Assembly: GCF_042477335.2 (NCBI RefSeq)
Contig: NC_091263.1
Span: forward strand, 73,768,501-73,832,500
DNA: 64,000 nt
Origin: Ovis canadensis
Taxonomy: Eukaryota > Chordata > Mammalia > Artiodactyla > Bovidae
Direction: 5' to 3'
Each line of letters starts with the position of its first letter. Position 1 is the stretch's first letter. A model generated the notes under the pieces. The model was not told the DNA's origin. It saw only the letters and a list, made by a program, of their open reading frames with translations, and searched no databases. A program made the translations under genes and the position numbers. Shown one piece after another: positions 54,300-64,000 of this stretch.

Positions 54300-55780
54300 C
54301 CTGGTTCCGCTGGCGGCCTGCCCTGCTGGTCAGGGAAGTGCACAGGCAGGCAGTCTGGGAAGAGACGCACATAGTGTCAGCCAGGGACACACTCCTCCGC
54401 AGCCCGAAGACAGTCACCCTGGGAAGAGTCGCACGCAGCTGGCAGATAGACCCGTGCGCCCGGAGGCCCGCAGCCCAGCTCACAGACACAGGGGGCCCGA
54501 GACGCCGCTGCTGCCGCCCCGCTCCTGTGTGTGTCCTCAGGGACAGGCAGCAACGTGTAGCCAGGCACCTGGAAATGCCCACTTCCTATCGCAAGGTCCA
54601 CGGTCACCCTGGTCTCACAGATACACAGGGGCACACGTCCAAGTCCAGAGCTACTCCCTCCCGAGAGCACTCGTGGGGTCGCACTCTGCAGCAGCCACAC
54701 ACAATACACGAGCTCGCAGGGACCCACAGGACAGCACACAGAGTATCCGGGGCCTCAAGAGGAAGCAGACAGACCAGCAGCCTCAGCTTTGCAGACTTCC
54801 CTCCCAGTGTGCTCACAAATGGCCACAGACACACGCGGGCTCTCAGCCCAGAGGGCTCGCACAGGCAGTACAGTCACCCCCAGCTTCCAAGAAAGCCCCC
54901 CACGCAGTGGACGCCGCTGGCCTGGCAGCTGGGACACACCTGGGCAAGCACTTCCCAGTCTTTTGGAGGCAAAGTACTTTGTCTTTGGGCCAAAGGTCCC
55001 CAAGGGCACTTTCACTCTCCCTGGGCAGCTGGGATGGGACTCCAGCCACCGTGCTGAATCTCCTGGTAGGAACTTTGGAAATTCAAGAACTGGCCTTCCT
55101 AGCTCCCAACCTCAGGATCTTCTTGGGGTGAAAACTCCCTGCTCCTCCACCCAGCCTTCCAAGAACAGCTCTCTGCCCCCACCGCCCTCTCACTCCAGGT
55201 CTCTCCTGGGAAGGGCCAGGCGGTGCCTCAAACTCCACTTCTGAAATCCCCTGGCTGCTCTGGAGGTGGGGTGGGCTGTAGGTGGGCCAGGGCAAGGGCT
55301 TTGTTACACCCAGCCTGATCAACCTGGGAGTGAGGCAGTCGTGTGAATGTTAGATGGGCGTCTAGCTACATTTGCGTGTGTGCACGTAGGTGTGACCCAG
55401 ACCTCCTGCCTGAGGATGTCCATCCACGCCGTGTGCTAATGGGTGTGCACGGATGTACATGTGGCCGTGTGACTGGAGGCGGATTGGATGAGGACGAGCA
55501 GGCATCTCTGTGCGTGCATGTGTTGAGCGCGTGTGCCCACGTCTCTGGAGGTCCCGGGGGAGAGTCTTGGAAGACAGACCGGCGGCCTTTCTGAGCGCAT
55601 CCCACCGTGTGCGCCCCTGCCACGGCGGGAGTGGGCTGGAGTGCCGGCAAGTAGGCAGAGGCGCCCTGAGTGCCCACCGCCCACCAGCCGCCAGTGGCTG
55701 GACCAGGGAGGCTGGGCAAGAGCCCCGGCGCCCTCCTGCCCCCCCCCCACGCAGCGCACCCGCCTCGCCCCCCCCCAACC
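54300..55780. other. Upstream region of GATA2 exon 1S, no gene recognised
   Basis: Unique sequence rich in cacag/cagacac steps (54340-54800), suggesting an old degenerate tandem repeat. GC rises towards 55700, the start of the GATA2 CpG island. Confidence 0.5.
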
Positions 55781-55789
55781 AAGGTGATG

Positions 55790-56045
55790 TCGAAATAAAA
55801 GCAGCCTGCCGCGGCGGGGGGCAGGGAGGGCCAGCGCCGCGCGGGCTCACCGCTCACGTCTCCTCCTGGCTGCCGTCGCCCCGTCATCCACCCCGCAAAC
55901 AAAAGCCACCCGCCGCACACCATGAGGCCGCTCTCCGCGCCGCTCGGGCCCCGCTGGTGACGCGGCCTGCCCGCGCGGCTCCCTGGGCGCCCCGCTCCGC
56001 CCCGGACCCGGCCGCCCGGGGGCGCCGCCCACCGCATCTCGCTTG
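55790..56045 (+). promoter_or_regulatory. GATA2: GATA2 distal (1S) promoter and non-coding first exon
   Basis: A TATA-like AAATAAAA (55793-55800) precedes a CpG-rich stretch that ends in an ideal donor: cgcttg/gtaagtcg, exon end 56045. The distance to the start codon (5.7-6.0 kb) matches the human 1S-to-ATG distance from memory. The 1S promoter serves haematopoietic and neural expression. The transcription start is estimated near 55825. An upstream ORF (ATG 55922, stop 55958-55960) lies inside. Exon identity is inferred from position and donor. Confidence 0.65.
55922..55960 (+). CDS. Upstream ORF in GATA2 exon 1S, 12 codons plus stop
   Basis: ATG in the strong context acaccATGa is followed by RPLSAPLGPRW and TGA. 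If exon 1S transcripts start near 55825, this is the first AUG and would lower initiation at the GATA2 start. Not known to be translated. Confidence 0.4.
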   Translation: MRPLSAPLGPRW

Positions 56046-59000
56046 GTAAGTCGACCCTTCGCCCGGCCAGGGCCCTGCCAGCCCCCAGGCTCGGCCCACC
56101 TGGCATCCTAGACGAGCAGTCCGCCTGGCCTGGTGCCCCCAACATGTGGCCTTCGGGGCTCGCAGTAAGAACCCGAGCGCCTGGAACCCCAGGTCACAGG
56201 GGCCAAAACCGGAGAGCGCGTTTGGGGGAGTTGTGGCCAGCAGGCCCGACTCGGGCAGGAGCCTTCCCATTTCTCTGACGGAGCCGTAGGCCCCGGGTTC
56301 CCGGTTGCTCCGGGAGACGCAGAGCGCACCCTCCCGCCCCAGCCCCGGGGCCGGGCCCTTTGTGTTGGCCGCCCCCCACCTCCAGGCCGCGGCAGCGATG
56401 CGCCCGAGCCGGGCAGCCGATCGCGGGCTGCACCTGCCGGCTGGCCCCGTGCGCCGGCTTTGCGCGGCTTAACCCGGCGCGCTCTTGCGTGCGCCCCCGC
56501 GCGCCGCGCCCCTCGGCCCTTTATCTTGTGTGGCTGGGGTGCGGGTGGGGAGAACCTGGGGTCTGGAAGTCTCCCCCCTTGCCCCATGCCGGAGTCGGAA
56601 TCCTTTTAGTGGAATTTCAATAAGAATGGGGCCGCCGCCGGCTCAGGGATCTGCCTCCGGGGAGGCGGGAGGCGTAGACGGCGAGGGTCTGGGTTTGTCT
56701 ACACCCAGGGCATTTAGAATCGTTCCGCAGAGGTCAGGCTTGGACTCCAGGTTGCCCCAACCGCGAGGGGAAAGGTCTGGCATTCAGGGCCCCCGGATGC
56801 TGCGGCCGCTCCTTTCCCGGAAAACACGGAAGGAAATTCGTTGTTTTGGAAAAAGCCAGGTCTCCAGGGGTCGGGGACATCTGGCTGTGAGCTCTGGTCT
56901 ACACAGGCTCTTCGCGCTGGGATTCGTTCATGAGCAGGCAGGATCCGAGAAGCAGGAAGGGCCAGCAGCGGCCCGGGCGTCTGGGTCGCGTTTCCCAGCC
57001 GGGTTGACAAATTGCATCTAACGAATCGGATTTACCCGCTGTCCTACTGCAGGGCTGCAGGGCTGCCGGGCCTGCGAGCAAACCGAGGCCGCTCTCGGAG
57101 GGGGAACCGCGCTCGCATGTCTGCAGGTCTCAGCAGGGCCCCGCGCAGCTGGGCTTGGAGGTGGCGGGTAGAACCTCCCAAGATCTCCCAGGAGCCTGGG
57201 CCCAGGGTGCAGACACACGAAGGACGTTGGGCCCTGGTCTTTATGATTCAGAAAGGTCCAGGACATACAGGGAGTGGGAGAATCAGCAGGGAGAAGGGGG
57301 AGAGAGAGAGTCGGAGTTTAGGGGGCTGGGAGTGAACCTGAAAGAGCGGGGGCTCCTGGTCCCCGCACGGGGGTGCCCCTCTGGAGGATGGCTGAGGCCC
57401 GATCTCAGGTCTTGCCTTAGAGACTTCTGAACCCCTCTGGCCAGAGCAGTCCCCTACTCCTCCTCAGGACCCCTCAAGTCACACTGCCGGAGTGGAGTTG
57501 GGGGGCTGCTGGGTGGCAAAGTAAATATCCCTATGGAAGGCAGCTGCTGAGCAAATGGATTTCTTTAAACGCCCTGCACTGCTGGCCAATTAGCGCCCAC
57601 AGGAAAAGGTGAGAAGAATTCGGTTACAAAGAGAGGGCGAACTTACAGCCCCAGAGGGGAGCGAAGTCGAAACAAAGGGCGGGGAGGAGGCTTGCCCGGG
57701 ATGAGGGAGCCCTGGGCAGCTAGGCGCGGGGCTGAGGCTCCGGATGTCTGCACTCCCAGCTCCCTGCGAAATCACCCAGGCACCTCCGAGCCACGCTCCA
57801 CCGGCGAGTCTCCAGTCATTTGGAAAAGGTCGTTAGAAAACTGTTTTCGTGGCTGCCCTTCCCCAGTCCTTTGTAAAATCTTGTTCCCATGTAAGGAAAG
57901 GGACCGCTTCAGTGAGACCAAAGGGCAGCGACCCGCATTCGCAACAATCCTTGCAAGTGAACCAAAAAAAAAAAAAAAAAAGAAAGAAAGAAAAAAAAAG
58001 GAACACGTGCCTCCAAAGTGGGTGTCTGGAGACCCCCAAAGTCCAAGGCCCTACATAAAGGTTGACATAAATCCGCTCTCTACAGCCTCGGATCCCCACC
58101 CCAGCCCAGCCCATCCTCGGAGCTGGGAGCGGCCCTCAGCCTCCCTGGAGGTTTGTTCCCTCAGCAGGGATCCCGTGGTCTCACTGCTCGGTGGGGGAGG
58201 CTCCTGGTTAGCACCCATTGGTCTGTCCAGCGGACACACTCTCGGGAGACCCCCACTACTGGCCGGCTGGGGGCCGAGATGCCTGGTGCCTGCCTCCCTC
58301 TCCCCGCGGGTTGGTTCCTGCGGGAGAAGGCTGCAGTCCCGGGTCCAACGCAGGGGCTCACTCACCGTGGAGGCCGCCGCCGAGCAGGCTGCCTGCCCGC
58401 CTTCTCTGGGAAGGCGACCCCATGTTCCCGGGAGACCGGGCAGGGTCCCTCTTTCCCTTTTTTCCTTTAGGCCGGGATTGCGCGAAGGGGGGCTGATGAG
58501 GCTCTCCAGAGGCCCCCCGCTCGAGCATTGCTTAACTGCGCTGCTAAGCTCCTCTTCGCGGCGATTTTCTGAGCCGCCGAGCGGCGTAATTAAATCCCCC
58601 CGTTCGGGCTTCGAGCTGCGCCGGGCCGGCGGGCAGCGCGGGTCTGCGGCTCGAGCAGAGACCCACCGGGCAGGTCACTTCATCCCTGCGGCGGCCGGGA
58701 CGCTGCCCCGGAGGGGCTTCAGGCTGCCCCGGAGGAGCTTGCAGCCGAGCTCGCGGTTATGAAACTGCAGACCCAGCCAGCCCCGGCGATCATTTGAACC
58801 GCGCTTTGGGGGGAAAAAGGCGATTACCTGCTCTCCTGAAGGCTCGGAACGACCGTCTCCCCGCGAGCCGACGCTGGGATCGCGGCCGGCGGTAAGCTTC
58901 CGCTCGGCTCCGGCGTTCACCGCCTCGCGGCCGGCCTGCGAGTCCGGGGCCTCCCGCGCTCGGTCCCCGAGTTTGAACTCCATGGGGCGGCCTTCCGGAC

Positions 59001-60800
59001 ACCGGGGATTGTCCCCGGTGCCGCGTTGTCTTTGAGAAGCCCAGGCTGGGCTCTGAGGCGGCAAGACAGGCTAGAGGCTTCGCTGCGATCGCGTTTTACG
59101 CGTTGATGAGTCGTAAGCTACAGGCAGGGAGGAGAAACAGACGTACGGAGAGACCAGGTCCGGGCCAGGCCGCGCGCGTTTCGGGCGCGCGAGCCGGGAG
59201 GCGCCGAGGCCACTCACCTGCCCGGGCCGGCAGCCGAGGCTCGGCGATCAGGGTGTCGAGCTCTCGCTCCCGCTCCCGGCCCCGGTGCGCCTTACCCGGC
59301 GAGCGCCGGCCTCCTCTCCCGCGGAGCGGAGTTCCGAGAAGCCAGGGCCCCGCGCGCCCCGGAGCGGGAGGCGCGGCGGCGGCGAGGGCAGACGGGTCCC
59401 CAAGGGCCGGAGACGCTCGGGTTCCCTCGGCCCAGGCCTCTGCACCCCTGTCCCCCCTGCCCCTTTACCTGCGCCAGGGCCTCGGGCAGAAAGGGCCGGC
59501 GGGACGCCGAGGCAGGGGGAGGCCCCCTGGCGCTGCCAGAGCTGGCCTTGGAGGGGGTGACGGGGGCATGCCGGCGGAGCCCGGCCTGGCCTGGTGCCCC
59601 CCGAGCCGAGGGGACCGAGGGCTTTCCTCCCTCCTCAGATTATTAAAAAGTTCATTTCCTGGCGAATCGGGTGACGTCAGGGCCCCGGCGTCGCGGTGGC
59701 GGGGCTGCCCGGCCGGAGAAGCCGCCTCCAGTTACCCAATTACCGACTGTCAATCCCGCCGCCCCTCCCCCCGCCTCCCGGGGGTGGCCGGGACCCCGGC
59801 CCTCCCTCCTGCCGCGGGCCCACCTAGCATCCCTCTGGGCGTCTACCCCCGAGGGCCGTGGGCCCAGCGAGGAGAGAGGGGCTGGAGGACGTCGGTGACT
59901 CCCCGTTACCCCCGCACCTGTTCCAGGCCCCCTCCCCAATTTCCTTTTCCCGACCCACTCCCTGGGCGCCTCGGTCTCCCGTCTGTACAATGGGAGCGAG
60001 CAAAGACAGCGGCGCGCGGGGCCGGGTTCACCCGCGGCTGCATCCCCGGACTGGACGTTTGTGGAGAGCAGTTCCAGGTGGCTGAGGTTAGTTCTCAGAC
60101 CACCGTCTCCTTCTACCCAGGGGCCGCCTTAGGGACCCCCCACCCCACCCCCCCAGGAAGAAAATGCCTCCTCCCGCCCCGAGGCGTCTCCTTCGAGCCG
60201 GCGCCGGCGCCAGTCCGGGTCTGCACGGCCTCGCCCCAGGCAGTTCGGCCCTTCGGTCTGCGAAGGCCACGCCCGGGAAGGGGGCGCCCCCTCCCCCTCC
60301 CCGGAGCCCCAGCCAGCCACGTCCACCGGGTCCAGCGGTCCTAAGCGCCCGAGGCCCAGGTGCCCACGGCGGCCCTGGAGTTCCCGCCCCTCGCTGCTCC
60401 TGCCCCGCAGCTGTTCTCCGACTCCCTGGCCCCGGTCTCGCCAGAGCCCCCGTTTGGGGGCCGGAACGGCCTGGGGAGGTAGCTGGACCACCGTGGCCAC
60501 GCTCAGTGGTAAAGGAGCGGGGTCCGAGAGAGTGGACGGACTGGGGTCCCCTGGAGAGGACACCGAACGCCCAGAGGGTGCGCGGCCCAGGCTCCTGGGG
60601 AGGGGGCCCGGCTGGAGGTTAGTTACTGGGAGCAGGGCCCGGAGGGTAGGGGGACCACGCGCGCCCGGAGAAAGGGGCGCAGCAGCCCGCCGGGGGCGCG
60701 GGTCCTCGGGCGGGGGGCGTCGGCAGCAGGGGCCGCCGGGAGGGGGCGGGCGGGCGCGGGGGGCGGCCCGCGGGCGCGTCCGGAGTCCGCGGCCCGGGAG
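56046..60800 (+). other. GATA2: GATA2 first intron (1S transcript), CpG-rich, with candidate elements
   Basis: No coding exon is recognised. Notable motifs: a reverse AGATAAAG (TTTATCT, about 56519-56526); CAGCTG and ggccaattagc at 57543-57595; TAATTA in gcggcgtaattaaatcc at 58585; full CRE TGACGTCA at 59672-59679; ccaattacc plus ctgtcaatc (PBX/MEIS type) at 59735-59755. An A-rich microsatellite lies at 57965-57999. In human an antisense lncRNA (GATA2-AS1) maps to this area; no evidence for it can be read here. Confidence 0.5.
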
Positions 60801-60804
60801 CCGC

Positions 60805-61077
60805 GGGCCGGCCAATGGGAGGCGGAGGCTGGGCGGCGCGCGGCGCTGATTGGCTGGCGCGCGCTTCTTAGGCGCGCGCGGCCCCCGCTTCATGTCTGTG
60901 CCGGAGCCGCGAGCTGGCGCCAGCGCGGCCGGACGATGCGGAGCGGCCGGAGCCGGGCGGGCCCGAGGCCGAGGCGCGCGCTGCCCCCCGCTTGCACCCC
61001 GTGAGCCCCTCCGGCCCGCCGGACGCGCCGTCCCCGAGCCCGCGCCGAGGCCGCGCCCCTCCCGCGCCGCTGCGTCT
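60805..61077 (+). promoter_or_regulatory. GATA2: GATA2 proximal (1G) promoter and first exon
   Basis: CCAAT at 60812-60816 and inverted ATTGG at 60849-60853 (NF-Y type), no TATA box, and extreme CpG density. The exon ends at a perfect donor, gcgtct/gtaagt (61077/61078). The general promoter of GATA2 is known to lie 0.5-1 kb before the coding exon and to be TATA-less. The start site is probably 60880-60940. Two ATGs lie in the exon: 60892, in frame with GATA2 after splicing, and 60936, a 22-codon uORF. Confidence 0.65.
60936..61004 (+). CDS. Upstream ORF in GATA2 exon 1G, 22 codons plus stop
   Basis: ATG at 60936 (A at -3, C at +4) opens an arginine- and proline-rich frame that begins MRSGRSRAG and stops at TGA 61002-61004. 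It overlaps the longer in-frame extension in another frame. It would act as a translation-dampening uORF if transcribed. Confidence 0.35.
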   Translation: MRSGRSRAGPRPRRALPPACTP

Positions 61078-61618
61078 GTAAGTTCGGGCTGCGAGAGCGG
61101 GCGGGGGTTCCTGGGGCGCGCCGGGCTCCGAGAGGTCACTGCGGGGGCCGGGCCGCGGGTGGCCGCTGTGCGGAACCTCGGTGAGAAGTTCGGCCTGTGT
61201 CGCCGGGCAGCGCGCGCGGGGCTGGCGCTTGGCCCGTGGGGCTGCGCGCGCGTGTGTGTGTGTGTCTGGGGGGTCGAGGTCAGCGCCAAGAGTAGTTTTG
61301 AGTGTCGCCAGCATCGTGCGCCCCGCGGGGGCCCCCCCGGGCGCCGGGCTTTAACTTTTTACAGTGTTTATGCACAGGGATGGTGCGGGGTGGCATGGTG
61401 CGGGGCGAGATGGGGGGTGACTAAAGTGCGGCTCTCTACGTGCGTTGGGGTCACTGGTGCCGAGGTTTTGTCCCCGCGTGTGACCCCGTGCGCAGAAGTG
61501 TGTGGCTCTGGGTACCCGAGTCACCGTGTGAGCGTGCGTGGCTGAGCCGGCTCCCCGCGCCCCTCCTTTCGTTTTGAGCTCTGGGCCTTCCTCCCACCCG
61601 GGACTAGTCCGCGGCTGA

Positions 61619-63031
<1,413 letters not shown>

Positions 63032-64000
63032 GTGAGGCGAGGGCCCAGGGCCTCCCTGGAGTGGGGAGGGCTTGCGCTTCGGTGGGTGGGGGCTGAGACC
63101 CAGGTGAGGGGGCGGCCCGGGTCTCTCTGACCCAGGGGTGGCTGGTGTCCATGCCTGATGGCCCCCAACCTATCTTTGAGTCCCCAGAACTGGGGAGAAG
63201 GCGCCCGCAGACCTTCTTAGGTGCTCCTGGTGGCCCCAGAGTTTGCTTCCTGTTCCCATTGCTTACCGTCCCCTCCAAGGTGGGCCACTGCCCACCTGGG
63301 GGTCCTGCATCCCTTCCCTGAGTCTGAAGCAAACATTTTCATGACCGTGTGAGAGACAGCGCTGGGTGTAGGCAGCGCGGCGCGGCGGCTCAGACGCGTG
63401 TGTCCGTGAGCGTCGGTGCTGCGCTGGGGGCCCTCTGCCCTCCTCGGGGCTCCAGACCCTTAAGGAATCTAGATCTGCCAGTCAATCAGGGATCTCACGG
63501 CTCCCAGTCTCCTCGGGAGAGTTCCCCCGAGGCCAAATTCCCGGGCCCAGCGCTCCCTGCCCCCTGGCGTGTCCTTCCCTCTCCCTCCCTGCTCGGGGGT
63601 CAGGGGCTGCCTCTGCCTGGCCTAGGGGACTGGCTGGAGACAGCCAGCTGGGGAGCAGACGCTGAGGCTGCTGTGGGGCTCCCGCCGTCCTCACCTCCTT
63701 CCCTTCAAGGTCACTTGTAGAACATTCGCTCCAGAGTCCAGAAGCCACACGCTCCTGCCCGTGCGGGCTGCCGATTTAAAGGACGTGCGGAGAAACGTGC
63801 AGGGTCAGCTCGCCCTGAGGCCACCGCCCGTGCCCACTTGGGACCTATGTCGGGGAGCCCGTCCGACCAGCTCGCTGGCCTTTTAAGTAGTTCTTTCTCC
63901 CAAATTGGTTTCCAGATGGTCTTTTCACAACAAAACAAAATAGCACCACCAGGAGCCACCCGCAAGGCGCTCAGCCTAAAACCGAAAGGGCTGATTATTT
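63032..64000 (+). other. GATA2: GATA2 intron 3 (partial)
   Basis: No match to the first zinc-finger exon (ECVNCGA...) in any frame up to the end of the window. Unique GC-rich sequence turns AT-richer after 63890. No repeat was recognised. Confidence 0.75.

Noticed and set aside
59103..60344. Open frame of 413 codons on the plus strand in the GATA2 first intron
   Set aside because: Lies in CpG-island DNA where stop codons are rare; Pro/Arg/Gly-rich, no family resemblance, and overlapping frames on the minus strand are just as long (386 codons).
63032..64000. GATA2 zinc-finger exon
   Set aside because: No frame shows the CVNCGA or LWRRDGTG signature; the exon must lie beyond the window.

Overview
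This is a piece of a ruminant nuclear chromosome (cattle, sheep, goat or a close relative). The repeats identify the clade: tRNA-Glu-derived Bov-tA/BOVA2 SINEs, BovB (RTE-type) LINE 3' ends and cetartiodactyl CHR-1/CHR-2 SINEs, together with old mammalian L1, L2 and MIR. Two protein-coding genes can be read by homology, both on the + strand: the last nine exons of RPN1 (ribophorin I, 1073-9580) and the 5' part of GATA2 (two 5' non-coding first exons and the first two coding exons, about 55.8-63.0 kb). The order RPN1 then GATA2, same strand, is the human 3q21 arrangement.

Layout. 1-9950: RPN1 from inside an intron to its poly(A) signal; the nine exons join in frame to encode residues 88-607 with no length change from the human protein as I recall it. 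10.2-11.5 kb: a CpG island with no recognised gene, holding NRF1-like and CTCF-like motifs. 11.5-55.8 kb: intergenic DNA with no protein-coding gene I can recognise. It is a mosaic of GC-rich unique sequence, decayed L1 fragments (mostly antisense), ruminant SINEs, BovB ends and several minisatellites (39-bp units at 23.1 kb, 47-bp at 24.5 kb, CA-rich 65-71-bp at 35.9 kb). Short repeat-free islands carrying GATA, ETS, RUNX or AP-1 motifs stand out at about 16.8, 28.3-28.5, 30.2, 42.9, 48.0, 51.4, 52.3, 53.2-53.5 and 54.2 kb.

55.8-64.0 kb: the GATA2 5' end. A distal first exon (1S-type) ends in a consensus donor at 56045, a proximal first exon (1G-type, behind two CCAAT boxes) ends in a consensus donor at 61077, and both can splice to the exon carrying the start codon (61775). 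Coding exon 3 ends at 63031. The zinc-finger exons lie beyond the window.

How it fits together. RPN1 is a housekeeping subunit of the ER oligosaccharyltransferase. GATA2 is a haematopoietic and endothelial transcription factor that regulates its own gene through upstream GATA sites. The GATA-motif clusters 1.6-3.5 kb upstream of exon 1S fall where the mouse -1.8, -2.8 and -3.9 kb sites would be expected. The element at 28.3-28.5 kb is the best sequence-based candidate for the distal (-77 kb mouse, -110 kb human) enhancer. Least expected: exon 1G and exon 2 join into an open frame that extends GATA2 by 78 residues at its N-terminus if transcription starts upstream of 60892.
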